Origin: Liolophura sinensis
Taxonomy: Eukaryota > Mollusca > Polyplacophora > Chitonida > Chitonidae
Direction of reading: 5' to 3'
Length of the DNA stretch: 64,000 nucleotides
NCBI RefSeq assembly: GCF_032854445.1
Contig: NC_088307.1
Coordinates: 29,108,484 to 29,172,483 of the forward strand
The position numbers and the translations under genes were made by a program. Numbering within the stretch: position 1 is the stretch's first letter; each line of letters starts with the position of its first letter. The notes under the pieces are model-generated. The model saw only the letters and a program-made list of their open reading frames with translations, was not told the origin of the DNA and did not search any database. Shown in pieces: positions 49,166 through 60,572 of this stretch.

Positions 49166-51755
49166 ATTGTGTTGATAGCGATGATTATCATCACCTGATA
49201 GAGGTGTTTATAGCGATGCTTTTCGTCACGTGCTGATAGAGGTGTTTATAGCGATGCTTTTCGTCACCTGCATATATTGGTGTTTATAGCGATGATTATC
49301 ATCACCTGATAGAAGTGTTTATAGCGATGCTTTTCGTCACGTGCTGATAGAGGTGTTTGTAGCGATGCTTTTCGTCACCTGCATATATTGGTGTTTATAG
49401 CGATGCTTTTCGTCAACTCCTTATCACCTCCTTATAATGGTGTTGATAGCGATGATTATCATCACCTGATAGAGGTGTTTATAGCGATGCTTTTCGTCAC
49501 GTGCTGATAGAGTTGTTTGTAGCTATGCTCTTCGTCACCTGCTTAAAGAGATGTTTATAGCGATGATTATCATCACCTGATAGAGGTGTTTATAGCGATG
49601 CTTTTCGTCACGTGCTGATAGAGGTGTTTGTAGCGATGCTTTTCGTCACCTGCTTAAAGAGATGTTTATAGCGATGATTATCATCACCTGATAGAGGTGT
49701 TTATAGCGATGCTTTTCGTCACGTGCTGATAGAGGTGTTTATAGCGATGATTATCATCACCTGCTTAAAGCAATGTTCATATCAATTTTTAATGTCAAGA
49801 GAGCTGTATATAGCGATGTTTATCGTCACCTGCTTATAGAGGTGTTTATAGCGATGTTTTTCGTCACCTGCATATATTGGTGTTTATATCGATGTTTATC
49901 ATCATCTGCTTAAAGGGATGTTTATATCGATTCTTAACGTCAAGAGAGGTGTATATAGCGATGCTCATCCTCACCTGCTGATATTGGTGTTTATTTCGAT
50001 GCTTATCATCACCTGCTTACAGTGGAATTTATAGCGATACTTATCGTCGCATGCTTGTAGTGGTGTTTATATCAATACTTATCGTCGACTGCTTGTAGTG
50101 GTGTTTATATCGATACCTATCATCACCTGCTTGTAGTGGTGTTTATATTGATACTTATCGTCGACTGCTTGTAGTGGTGTTTATATTGATACTTATCATC
50201 GCCTGCTTGTAGTGGTGTTTATATCGATACTTATCGTCGACTGCTTGTAGTGGTGTTTATATCGATACCTATCATCACCTGCTTGTAGTGGTGTTTATAT
50301 CGAAGCTTTTCGTCGCATGCTTGTAGTGGTGTTTATATCGATGTTTATCGTCGCATGCTTGTAGTGGTGTTTATAACGATACTTATCGTTACCTGTTTGT
50401 AGTGGTGTTTATATCGAAGCTTTTCGTCGCCTGCTTGTAGTGGTGTTTATATCGATGTTTATCGTCACCTGCTCGTAGTGGTGTTTATATCGATACTTAT
50501 CGTCGACTGCTTGTAGTGGTGTTTATGTCGATGCTTATCATCACCTGCTTGTAGTGGTGTTTATATTGATACTTATCGTCGACTGCTTGTAGTGGTGTTT
50601 ATATCGATACTTATCATCACCTGCTTGTAGTGGTGTTTATATCGATACTTATCATCACGTGCTTGTAGTGGTGTTTATATCGAAGCTTTTCGTCGCCTGC
50701 TTGTAGTGGTGTTTATATCGATGCTTATCGTCGCCTGCTTGTAGTGGTGTTTATAACGATACTTATCGTTACCTGTTTGTAGTGGTGTTTATATCGAAGC
50801 TTTTCGTCGCCTGCTTGTAGTGGTGTTTATAACGATACTTATCGTTACCTGTTTGTAGTGGTGTTTATATCGAAGCTTTTCGTCGCCTCTTGTAGTGGTG
50901 TTTATATCGAAGGTTTTCGTCGCCTGCTTGTAGTGGTGTTTATAACGATACCTATCGTTACCTGCTTGTAGTGGTGTTTACAGCGATGTCTGTCGTCGCC
51001 TGCTTTTAGTGGTGTTGATATCGATGCTTATCGTCGCCTGCTTGTAGTGATATTTATATCGATGTTTATCATCACCTGCTTGTAGTGGTGTTTATACTGA
51101 TATTTATCGTCACCTGCTCGTAGTGGTGTTTATGTCAATACTTATCTGCGCCTGCTTATAGTGGTGTTTATGTCGATGCTTATCATCACCTGCTTGTAGT
51201 GGTGTTTTTATCGATACTTATCATCACCTGCTTGTAGTGGTGTTTATGACGATACTTATCGTTACCTGTTTGTAGTGGTGTTTATATCGAAGCTTTTCGT
51301 CGCCTGCTTGTAGTGGTGTTTATGTCGATACTTATCGTCGCCTGTTTGTAGTGATGTTTATATCGATGCTTATCATCGCCTCCTTGTAGTGGTGTTTATA
51401 TTGATACTTATCGTCGCCTGCTTGTAGTCGTGTTTATGTCGATGCTTATTGTCGCCTGCCTGTAGTGGTGTTTATGTCGATACTTTTCGTCGCCTGCTTG
51501 TAGTGGTGTTTATGTCGATACTTATCGTCGCCTGTTTGTAGTGATGTTTATATCGATGCTTATCATCGCCTCCTTGTAGTGGTGTTTATATTGATGCTTT
51601 TCGTCGCCTGCCTGTAGTGGTGTTTATGTCGATACTTATCGTCGCCTGTTTGTAGTGATGTTTATATCGATGCTTATCATCGCCTCCTTGTAGTGATGTT
51701 TATATTGATGCTTTTCGTCACCTGCTTGTAGTGGTGTTTATATCGATACTTTTAC
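49165..51755. repeat. 36-38 bp satellite with TATCGATA cores
   Basis: About 68 units. The left part (49165-49760) alternates two variants, GCGATGATTATCATCACCTG and GCGATGCTTTTCGTCACGTG. The main part has TTGTAGTGGTGTTTATATCG then ATACTTATCGTCGCCTGC. Many units contain TATCGATA and the dyad CGATA-NN-TATCG. Confidence 0.92.
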
Positions 51756-52299
51756 TGATGCTTTATTTAATGGTGAGCGCTCAGACGTTGGTTTGGGGCC
51801 ATCCTTAGCCGAACAAACGTCAGGGCAATCTACAGTTATTGGTTTTGGATCACTGTTCGCTGTATTTAAAGTAAGAGGTACGTATATATTTACAACCTGA
51901 CTTATTGCACGTCGTTGTGATAGCTGACAACTGCCGCAAACAGACAACCCAGAAATAAGATTTTCATTCTGGACGCTGTGTATATCCGAAGTGTCAAGTC
52001 GACATGTTCACCTGTGGCCGCTTTCTATGCATGTTCAGCTGGTAAAGTCGGTTCCTCTGGCTTAGATACCTGAGACGCTAGCACCTGCGAGTTCGTCGAA
52101 TGAGGCCGTTGTTCTCGGATGCGGATTTCAGTCCGGAGGATTGTCAAGAGCACAGGTTCTCAGTTTCCCCCTCCGTTTCCTTCACTCATAGACCTGACCG
52201 CCGTCGTATAAGTGAAAAATTTCTGAGACCGACATCAAACGTTAGGAATCCAGCAGTCCGTTATTATACGAACAAGTCTACTGCATGTACAAGCTCCGC

Positions 52300-52552
52300 A
52301 GGGCCTCCGTGGCCTAGTGGTTATTGTGCTACTGCAGCACATTGAGTCAGGAACCTATCACCCAATGCGGTTTTTCTGAGTTCGAGTCCAACTCATGATG
52401 TTTTCCTCTCCAGCTGTACGTGGCAAGGTCTGTCAGCAACCTGCTTATGCTCATGGGTTTCTCCCAGGAAATGCTGGCCATAATGTTGGCCGCTGTCCAA
52501 AGCAATTAAAATATTTTTGAATACGGCGTAAAACTGTCATCAAATAAATATG
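52300..52552 (+). mobile_element. SINE family 1, full length
   Basis: Head GGGCCTCCGTGGCCTAGTGG with an A-box-like sequence, B-box-like GAGTTCGAGTCCA, body GCAACCTGCTTATGCTCATG and tail AATACGGCGTAAAACTGTCA then AATAAATA. A tail scrap lies at 52190-52245. Confidence 0.85.
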
Positions 52553-53199
52553 TTGAAATTCCGTCTCTCGAGCATCTTCTTCGGTTAACCCGCCAAGAAT
52601 GCGGCTTACGAAAAAGAAAACATTTTACCGTACTTTTATACTATAATGGAAATGTTATGCGCGTGAGACATCATCATTACTGGGAGGCGTGTTCCACTCA
52701 TGGTTGTTTTGAAGTTTGAAAAAACAAAAGGTTGAAAAGAGCCGAATATAACAAAAAGAAGAATAGAGTTTTGCAACCCTTGGTTTTTTGTTTTATTTAC
52801 ATTTATACATACACTCTGTGTCTGTACATGTTTTAACTGCCTTCTATTTTATACCCCCAATAAAGACTGAATATTTATACCCACATGAATAGATTCAAAC
52901 AGGGCAGTCAATACCAGGCTATTACAAGTACTTTTGTTATCTTTATCGAATTGCTACGTATATAATTATCGAAACAGTACCTGGTAATGTGGAAAAGAAT
53001 CTTTTATTGTTTCTGCACATTCAAAATTAGCAGTATGTAAATTAACAGTGCCCTTGTATTTATAACAATTAATTTGTTTCAAACAGACGCATCCCTGATT
53101 AGAACGGATTAACAACATGCCAACCTGTCAATAGACTCACGTGTAGGAAAATATGCGTACCAAATATCTGTCTGACTTCGTTACCTTATATACCAAATC

Positions 53200-53440
53200 G
53201 TGCTAGCGCAGCGTTATGCCCCAGGAGTCTCTCACCGATGCGGTCGCTGTGAGTTCAAGTCCAGCTCATGTTGACTTCCCTCACAGCCGTACGTGGAAGG
53301 TCTGGCAACAAACTGCGGATGGGCGTGGGTTTCGCCCGGGGCCTTGCCCGGTTTTCTCCCACCATAATGCTGGCCACCGTCGTATAAGTGAAATATTCTT
53401 GAGTAAAACACCGATCAAATAAACAAATAAATATATACCA
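53200..53440 (+). mobile_element. SINE family 1, near full length
   Basis: GCTAGCGCAGCGTTATGCCC, GCGGTCGCTGTGAGTTCAAG, TCTCCCACCATAATGCTGGC and GTATAAGTGAAATATTCTTG. It ends 260 bp from the MFS stop codon, on the opposite strand. Confidence 0.87.
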
Positions 53441-53696
53441 AATCTCTGTTCTGATTGGAGAAAACTGTCAAATATACATTTTTACTTCTTTACGACTTGT
53501 TTAATATCCCGCTCTGTGTCACAGTATCCCTGACTATCCTGGGTGAGAAACATGACGTCTTAATATTGTGCAAACCAAACATCAAATCTTCAGGGTTTGA
53601 ACTGTCCTAGATACAATGGACTGCCACATAACAGCAAGCTTATAGACAAGGCCGGTGACCAAAGGCCTAATCCTACAAAAACCCAAAATTTGATCC

Positions 53697-55048
53697 TTAG
53701 TCTAGAGCCACATTTGAAAAATTATTTTTGCTGTTATCTCGGTTATCTCCCTTGCCTTTATCACCGTTATCCAACACAGAATGGCCAGAAACGATTTTTT
53801 CGTTCATCGAACTATTGCTGTTTGCGTCCGGAACTCTTCCCTTGCTCTTCAGAGAAGAGTTTTCCGTGACTGCTCCGTTGGCGTCACCAATTCTTGACAC
53901 CGTTCCGATAGGCAGGGTGGTGCTTCCGTTATGTTTTCCTGTTCCGTTTGCCATCAAAGCATCGCTTGTACCCACGTGCTTCCCAGTGTCGCTACCCTCT
54001 GTCTCGGTCCCGTCTTCGAATGAAATGTACCCTGATCGTTTGTGCGTACCATCAATGTCCGATTCCTGCGGAAACCCATCAGTAGTGCGAGTTGGGCGCG
54101 TGGACTGATAATAAATATTGCCAATGATGGCGCAAATGGTGACGGCGGCGATGTTGATGATGAGAATGAAAGGCCAGAAGAAGCAGTTCTCTTTAATCGG
54201 ATATTTCAGGAATCCATCCTCGCAGTCGTCGTAAATCAAACCAGCAATGACTTGTATAATCAGAACGCAGATTGCGGCTGTGCCGAGGAAGAGCCCGAAT
54301 GTGAACGAGTAGTAAGCCTTACCGAACGTGTACGTCAACATGGCCACGGGGATGACGAACAAAGCACCCACGGACATCCCCGAACCGATGGCAAACGGAA
54401 CGGACAAGTCGTCGATGTCTATGCCTATCGCGTACATTGTCATCACTGCGAGGAAAAAAGCACTGAAGCCAACTTTAAGATAGAGTTTTCTGCGCACGCT
54501 CACGAAGCCGGATGTGTCCATCACCATGCCGACGAAAATCCTGACAACGGCGTTAGCGACGGAGAAGACGGTAACGATCGTGCTGGGTTTAGTGTGCTCT
54601 TCCGGCACAATTGTCGTAAGGTTGTTCATAATGGTGACGCTACAGGAGTAGATGAGGACCGCTGGCCAAAACGTCAAGTGAAACAGCGAGCTGCCCTTTA
54701 AGCTGTTTATGATGTGTTTCAAAGGGACAATCGTTTGAGTGTTCCTGGCTTCCAAATGGTCGTTGCCCTTGGTTACTAAGCTGAGTTCTTCGGATTTCTT
54801 CACGGGTTTTGGCCTGTGGAATACAGCACTGAACACCATCAAGACAAGAAAACATATCCCCGATGTCACGAAGAAACCGCCCAGGTTGTCGTCTTCTTCA
54901 AACGCCAGCTCCAATAGGTAGATGAAAAACACTTTGCCCAGTGCGTACATAGCGGCGTAAACCGCCACAATCTTCCCGGATGAGGAGAGGTCAAAATGGG
55001 ACACGGTGGTGGAGGCTGTCATTGCCGCTGCTATGGCGATCCCGGAGC
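53697..55048 (-). CDS. MFS transporter exon 3 (helices 4-12 and C-terminal tail)
   Basis: Acceptor CTTTCTTTGCCTGCAG, then SGIAIAAAMTASTTVSHFDL and 449 codons to TAA at 53697-53699. Helix segments include MYALGKVFFIYLLELAF, GICFLVLMVFSAVF, VFSVANAVVRIFVGMVMD, VGALFVIPVAMLTYTFG and FILIINIAAVTICAIIG. The VRIFVGMVMDTSG stretch is at the position of the MFS loop after helix 8. The tail after helix 12 is polar and low in complexity. Confidence 0.87.
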
Positions 55049-58000
55049 CTGCAGGCAAAGAAAGTATCACAAGAAATATTTATTTATTTGTTTGTTTATT
55101 TATTTATTTATAAAACACAAATGCTTGTAGAACGATAGCAAGTGAACTTAGATGTATGTAGGTATTTATTAATTAAAATAAACGAATGTAGTGCGTCATT
55201 AATTAAAGTCGATTGTTATTTAGTAAACTAAGATGTACAAAGGGGCTGCCCGTAAAACTTCGTTACTTACAAGCGACTAGTTGGAAAATTGTCACCAGCA
55301 GGAACATGTTTTTGAAAATGTCCCGTTTCGCACAGGCCAGCCAGAGTAGCCATAAGCCGCCCGTGCCGGCGCTGCCCGATATGACATAGGTCAGGGTCAC
55401 ACCGCATAGCTTCACCAAGGACGGCTGCACTACGGAGAATCCGAAACCTATGATTCCAGCTGATGCTATCACCTCCACTGCAAACAGAGACCAAATAATG
55501 GAGAAATTCTTCTGATTTTGTGCGAAACATAAAGTGAAGTGGTACAATTATATAGGCACAGTTACACAAATCTTAAAGAGTTCTGTCACAATCAAGTTGG
55601 ACATTGCGTGTAGAAATATTGGAATATTACGATATATATATATATATATATACAATATAATATTGTATATATTTATATACATTACCAGCACATTATATTG
55701 TCTGTGTAATTTAGAGACTTCTTGAATGTGTCGCCTTGTAGCAGGAAGTCACCAGCTCTACATATGTATAGTGCTCTCTCACTGAAACGCCATGACCATG
55801 ACACCAGACATAGATGACTGACAATGCGTTAGTTCCAGACATCAGCTTTGCATGAAATAGATGGAAAGTAACTCCGAGTATTAAAGTCATGTAGCCATGG
55901 TTGTCAATCTACACTTAGGTCTGTGTGTTTGTGTCGTTATTTAGTAAGATACGGAAGCAGTCGCCGAAATATAGATTGAAAACTATAACTTCAATACTCA
56001 GAGTTACTGTCCCTCTATTTTTGACTGACAACGGACCGACCAGTATTTACCATGGTGTGGCCTTCAACTGATCGCCATGCAAGATATGAAAGCCGATAGA
56101 GGACACATCGGTACTTGGACCATTCCAGCACAGGGCGAGGTGGAGTGGTAACGAGGTAGCGAAGCGAGGTAACGAGGTAGAGAAGCGAGATAACGTGGTA
56201 ACGATGAGAGGCAGCGAGGTACAAAGATTAATATAACCTCACTACATCGCTGCCTCACATCGCTGCCTCGCTGCCTTGCTACCTCAACCTTTGTAAAGGT
56301 CAAGGTAACGAGGTAGCAAGGCAGCGAGGTGACCAGTCAGAGAGGTAGCGAAGTGGGAGTAAGTTGGGGGGCCTTAGTCGCGTTCTTCAGGCACTTGGCC
56401 GGAAGCGATGCCGGTTGAAATCAAAAAACTCTAATTGCCAGGCTCTAGATATTTTACATAGGTAGATCAGAACTTTTGTTTAGCCGATTTGTGCAAGGAA
56501 ACCATGCGAATTGGGGTGAAAAGGGGTTGGGTGAGGGAGGTGGCGGCGGGACAGGATTTTGCAAGATGGCCTATATCTTTATTTACACAAAAAGTATGTT
56601 TCCAAACGAAAAAAACTCTTCTTTGAGGTGTAACCCGTTCTCCACAGTGACTTGGTTGGTTCACTGTACTATGAAGTATGCCTGACAAGATGGCAGAAAT
56701 ACGGATTTTAAACTTGCCAAAACTTGCCATAACCAAAATTTATCACATTATAAGGTTTATGTTTTACATATGAAGACAAACTTTAACCAAAACAAAATAT
56801 ACACACATACAAGTTTTAGTAAAGATATGTTTTGATTAACGTTGATATTCATACTGTAAATTGAAAACACAGTATCTAGTACACGGTGTCTTATTTGAAC
56901 GAAAAATTGGTCATAAAATTGGCCATATTACCCATATAACTTGTATGGGTACTTCCGATTTGGAAATTTACACAGTCGTGCTGGGATTTTGTAATTTGTA
57001 CTTTCTTATCCTGCCTCTCGGGGGCCAATTCTTCGTGATACCTTACCAGGTCCTTTATTTATTTATTTATTTATTTATTCTACTCAATTGTTGTTTTATA
57101 GTTAACATTATGGTGGAAGGAAATCAGGCAAAGCCTGCGGAAAACCTACGACCAGCAGCAAGTTGGTGACAGACTGTAGTGGAAGCCAGTCAGAGCTGTT
57201 CTTGAACTCACAGGGACCGCAATGGAGAGAGGCTTTTGGGTCGTGTTGAGTGATGCAATACTTAACAAGGCAATGGGGTGCAAGAACTGATCTCATCTTA
57301 TAATAACTGCTCCACACCTCGCCAGCTCTCTGCCTCGTTGCCTCGCTGCCTCTTTACCTCGCTAGCTCGCTGTTTCTCATCGATAACTGGCTACTTCGCT
57401 ATCTCGCATCGCGGCCTCGTTACCTCACTGCCTCGCTGCCTTGATACCTCCTACCTCGCTGCTTCTCATCGATACCTCGCTACTTTGCTATCTCGAAACG
57501 CTGCCTCGTTACCGCAATACCTTGCTGCCTCGCTGCTTATCATCGATACTTCGTTACTTCGCTGTTTCTCATCGATACCTCCCTACTTCGCTGTCTCGCA
57601 TCGCTACCTCCTTACCTCACTACCTCGCCACTTAGCTATCTCTCATCTCTACCTCGCTACCTCCCTACCTTGCGGCCTCGTTACCTCACTACCTCGCTGC
57701 CTCGCTGCCTCGCTGCCTCTCTACCTTCTCGTCGATACCTCGTCACTTCGCTATCTCGCATCGCTACCTCATTGCCTCACTACCTCCCTACTTCGCTATC
57801 TTGCATCGCTACCTCGCTGCTTCGCTGCTTCTCGTCGATACCTCGTTACTTTGCTGTTTCTCTTCGATACCTCCCTACTTCGCTATCTTGTATCGCTACC
57901 TCGTTACCTCACCACCTTGCCACTTATCTATCTCGCATCTCTACCTCGCTACCTCGCTCTCTCCCTACCTCGCTGCCTCGTTACCTCACTACCTCGCTGC

Positions 58001-59001
58001 CTCGCTGCCTCTCTACCTTCTCATCTATACCTTGTCACTTCGCTATCTCGCATCGCTACCTCGTTACCTCACTACCTCGCTACTTCGCTATCTCGCATCG
58101 CTGCCTCGTCACCTCACTACCTCCCTACCTCGCTGCCTCGCTACCTCACTACCTCGCTGCGTCGTTACCTCACTATCTCGATGCCTCGCTACCTCGCTAC
58201 CTCGCTTCGCTTTCGTGCTTGGTAACTCTATAAAGCACCATTTAATCGAGAATTCCCACGAGGTCATGTTAGAGCAACCGGAAATTACTCATGACACACA
58301 ACCACATGCTTAAAGGCAAAGCAGTGTTCCGATGACGTCAGAGTAAACAGCTGTGTGCTAGGGTTACCAAAATAATCCGCATCTGAATGGCTAAAACTGG
58401 TAACATGGCGGTGGCTTCAATTGTCTCAATGTGCGCGAACTTGCTTACTTTGAACAGCGATGTCTTGGTTGTGAAAGAGAAAAACATCTGCCTTGTATAC
58501 TACTTGTGGGAATTTATCGATGTATATATAAGTTTGGTCTCATGCTTCTTTTCTTCTAAACTTCCGCCCTTCGCCAGATATTTGACACATATCCTGACTA
58601 ATTCGCAGTCGATCTAGCGAAATCTGGATTTGAGCCTGGGACTGCATTGCCCAGTGACCACGTCGCTTAGGCAAATGAGTCAACGAGCGAGAATCCTAAG
58701 AAGTAAATCAGTGATCTGCGTATCAAAACAGAAGTTTACAGCAAGCAGTAAAAGCTTTATGTGACCAACACGTATAAAGCAGGTATCCTGAATTTCAGGA
58801 CTGTTCAATTCGCGGTTTACTGTTTAAAATCAATGCAAGAAAAAATACTACAATACCTTGTGTTTGGGTGTAGTTGAAGTGCTCTTTCAAGGGTACAGCG
58901 TACACAGTGAAGGCCAGGTCAAACCCACAGATGACGGAGAGTGGCAGGGAGATTAACACACCAGTCCATTTTCTTACTTCCTTCCATTCAAAACTACCCA
59001 T
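53697..59001 (-). CDS. Major facilitator superfamily transporter, 12 membrane helices
   Basis: Three exons join in frame to about 566 residues. Twelve hydrophobic segments are visible: one in exon 1 (WTGVLISLPLSVICGFDLAF), about two and a half in exon 2, and the rest in exon 3, with a longer central loop (about residues 195-240) between helices 6 and 7, as in MFS transporters. The start KWTGVLISLP...YAVPLKEHFNYTQTQ and the two-times-six layout resemble nodulin-like or monocarboxylate/oxalate-type MFS carriers; the substrate cannot be assigned. The last 130 residues are a polar tail rich in Gly, Asn, Ser and Thr, probably cytosolic and disordered. The frame is intact in all exons, unlike SQOR. 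Intron 1 (3.4 kb) holds two 8-bp-based arrays in opposite orientation. Confidence 0.85.
55271..55477 (-). CDS. MFS transporter exon 2
   Basis: Acceptor CTCTGTTTGCAG, phase 1; donor GCTT|GTAAGT, phase 1. It encodes helices 2 and 3 and the start of helix 4: SAGIIGFGFSVVQPSLVKLC, SAGTGGLWLLWLACAKRDIF and FLLVTIFQLVAC. The join to exon 3 completes a Cys codon (T|GC) and gives VAC-SGIAIAAAM across helix 4. Confidence 0.84.
55628..55660. repeat. (AT)n microsatellite
   Basis: ATATATATATAT tract in MFS intron 1. Confidence 0.9.
56135..56350. repeat. 8-bp-based GAGGTAGC array with a 20-bp inverted repeat
   Basis: GAGGTAGC / GAGGTAAC units on the plus strand, interrupted by the complementary CCTCGCTG orientation. 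CCTCGCTGCCTTGCTACCTC (56266-56285) and its exact reverse complement (56310-56329) flank a 24-nt spacer, which itself contains ACCTTTGTAAAGGT. Confidence 0.9.
57050..57262 (-). mobile_element. SINE family 1, diverged, in MFS intron 1
   Basis: TTTATTTATTTATTC tail, CATTATGGTGGAAGGAAATC, TTCTTGAACTCACAGGGACC and GGCTTTTGGGTCGTGTTGAG. Confidence 0.78.
57310..58207. repeat. 8-bp-based TACCTCGC array in MFS intron 1
   Basis: More than 100 loosely repeated TACCTCGC / TGCCTCGT / TACCTCAC units with longer blocks such as TTCTCATCGATACCTC. It is the reverse complement of the motif in the array at 56135-56350. Frames on plus give YLAASLPRCL-type peptides with no gene meaning. Confidence 0.93.
58857..59001 (-). 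CDS. MFS transporter exon 1
   Basis: Starts at ATG 58999-59001 with MGSFEWKEVRKWTGV, continues through helix 1 to FNYTQTQ and ends phase 1 at CAAG|GTATTG. The first Met follows stop codons in frame and precedes a short basic stretch, as expected for a cytosolic N-terminus. Confidence 0.82.
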
Positions 59002-59599
59002 AATCCGTAAAGTTTGAGAAAACCGGGAGCTAATTTATCCAGCCAAACCACACCTCTAAAACGACTTTCGAGTGAAAAGAAAAACTACAATGCTCTGATT
59101 AACTGTGGGAGGCGTCATCTCTTCAGGTGCTAAATATGACGTGCGCACTGACATTAACAAAGTTCTCTGTTTTGACAACAGCCAATAAAATCATGCACAA
59201 ACTGCAAGGAAAATATACAGGATAAACATACGTGATTGTCTTTCTCGCATATGTTTAGGTAGCAAATTGGTTTTACTGTAAATACGATATTGTTGTTATA
59301 TAACCCTATCTACCCACACCAAGCACAAGTACCCAGTATGGCAGTTAATGTGTCACGAGCACCAACCGGATTGGGAGGTTGGTTTCGGTGGTTGTTTGTG
59401 TTTCTGCAGCAGGTGGTATCACAATGCATAGAAATTCGGGCGCACTCCACCATGGGTTCAATATATAAGGCAAAATTACCAGGTTGCAGCGAAGTATCTT
59501 GTCTCCCATACTTTGGAATATATAAAGCAGATATCTACCACCAAGGTACTGGCTTCAGAATTGCTCCCTATGCTAATATGCATCATGACCAATGGTTGA

Positions 59600-59935
59600 C
59601 CGACTTGACGAGCTCAACATAATGACTACTGCTCGACCCACTTCGAGCTTTGCATGAGACCCGCTGGTCGGCTCATTTCGAGTTTAACACAATGACCAAT
59701 GGTCGGCCCACTTGGAGCTCAGCATAATGACCACTGGTTGGCCAACTTCGACCTTAGTATGAGGACTACTGGTCGGCTCACCTTGAGCTTAACATAATGA
59801 CTACTGGATCGCTAACTTTGACCTTAGTATGAGGACTACTGGTCGGCTCACCTTGAGCTTAACATAATGACTACTGGATCGCTAACTTTGAGCTTAGCCT
59901 ATGGATTACTGGTCGGCTGACAATGATGTTTCCAT
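59600..59935. repeat. About 35-bp tandem array upstream of the MFS gene
   Basis: Nine to ten copies around AATGACTACTGGTCGGCTCA with CTTTGAGCTTAGC. A 70-bp double unit is repeated nearly exactly at 59755-59895. Confidence 0.88.
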
Positions 59936-60316
59936 ATTTTACTTTGCTGTACGTTAGTAGAATCAACCGTCAAGTTTGCGTAGATGACTGGCCAGCAATG
60001 GAGAAGACATCTAGCCCCTAACAATCGTGATGCCAATAAAATTTGAAATATACGTTGTAAGCATGAAAATGCCGGTCAAATTGATATCCATATACCCAAG
60101 CTGTTTTCTATATAAACAACTAACAACAGCAACAACAACAACACAGTTAGTACCATTCATGAGACGAACACAAAGATTCCCCACCCCTACACACACTGGT
60201 CGATACTCTAGTAACTATAAGGCCTTTTTACCCTGCTGTTACATTCGTGGCTGTTTCCAGCTTTACTGCAGCCGACCATGAAACCCAAATATACATACAT
60301 GTACATATGCATACAC

Positions 60317-60572
60317 CCAAAAAATTAATCTGTTAAGTTTTACACAAAGTCTATTGTCTGAGATATGCTAGAATATATTTTGTTATAGCAACAGATTATT
60401 CTGTTAAATATAACACACAATGTAATCAATTCATCACAAAGACTCTATTAGACTAACAGGATGCTATTTTGAATATGGCGGAATATTGTGTTATAATAAC
60501 AAAATACGTTCAAGCTTCACTCAGACAACAGATTTTCTGTTAAAAAGAACAAGTTAATTTTTTGAGTACACA
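60317..60572. mobile_element. MITE-like element, second copy
   Basis: Left end CACCCAAAAAATTAATCTGT, right end AAGTTAATTTTTTGAGTACA. It shares AGACTCTATTAGACTAACAG (inverted order) and AACAGATTTTCTGTTAAAA with the copy at 18361-18576. Confidence 0.7.

Larger units (their letters stand above)
46697..53696. other. Intergenic region between SQOR 5' end and MFS 3' end
   Basis: 46697-46930 is richer in CG than its surroundings and should carry the SQOR promoter. Then come a (CT)n run, two SINEs, a MITE piece and the 2.6-kb TATCGATA satellite. No convincing gene. AAAACATGGCGGACTTTGGC at 47891 looks like a start context but the frame stops after nine codons. Confidence 0.5.

Noticed and set aside
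49165-51755. CRISPR-like array
   Set aside because: Units are continuous without unique spacers and the genome is eukaryotic; this is a satellite.
53728-54701. Plus-strand frames of 126 and 219 codons opposite the MFS gene
   Set aside because: Shadows of the intact MFS coding exon on the minus strand, which has clear membrane helices.
57278-58313. Plus-strand open frames of 315, 187 and 170 codons with YLAASLPRCL repeats
   Set aside because: All come from the TACCTCGC array, which is open in all three frames, inside MFS intron 1.
58387-58617. Plus-strand frame starting in an AACATGGCGG context
   Set aside because: It lies in MFS intron 1 on the other strand, has 76 codons, no homology, and a common start-like motif only.
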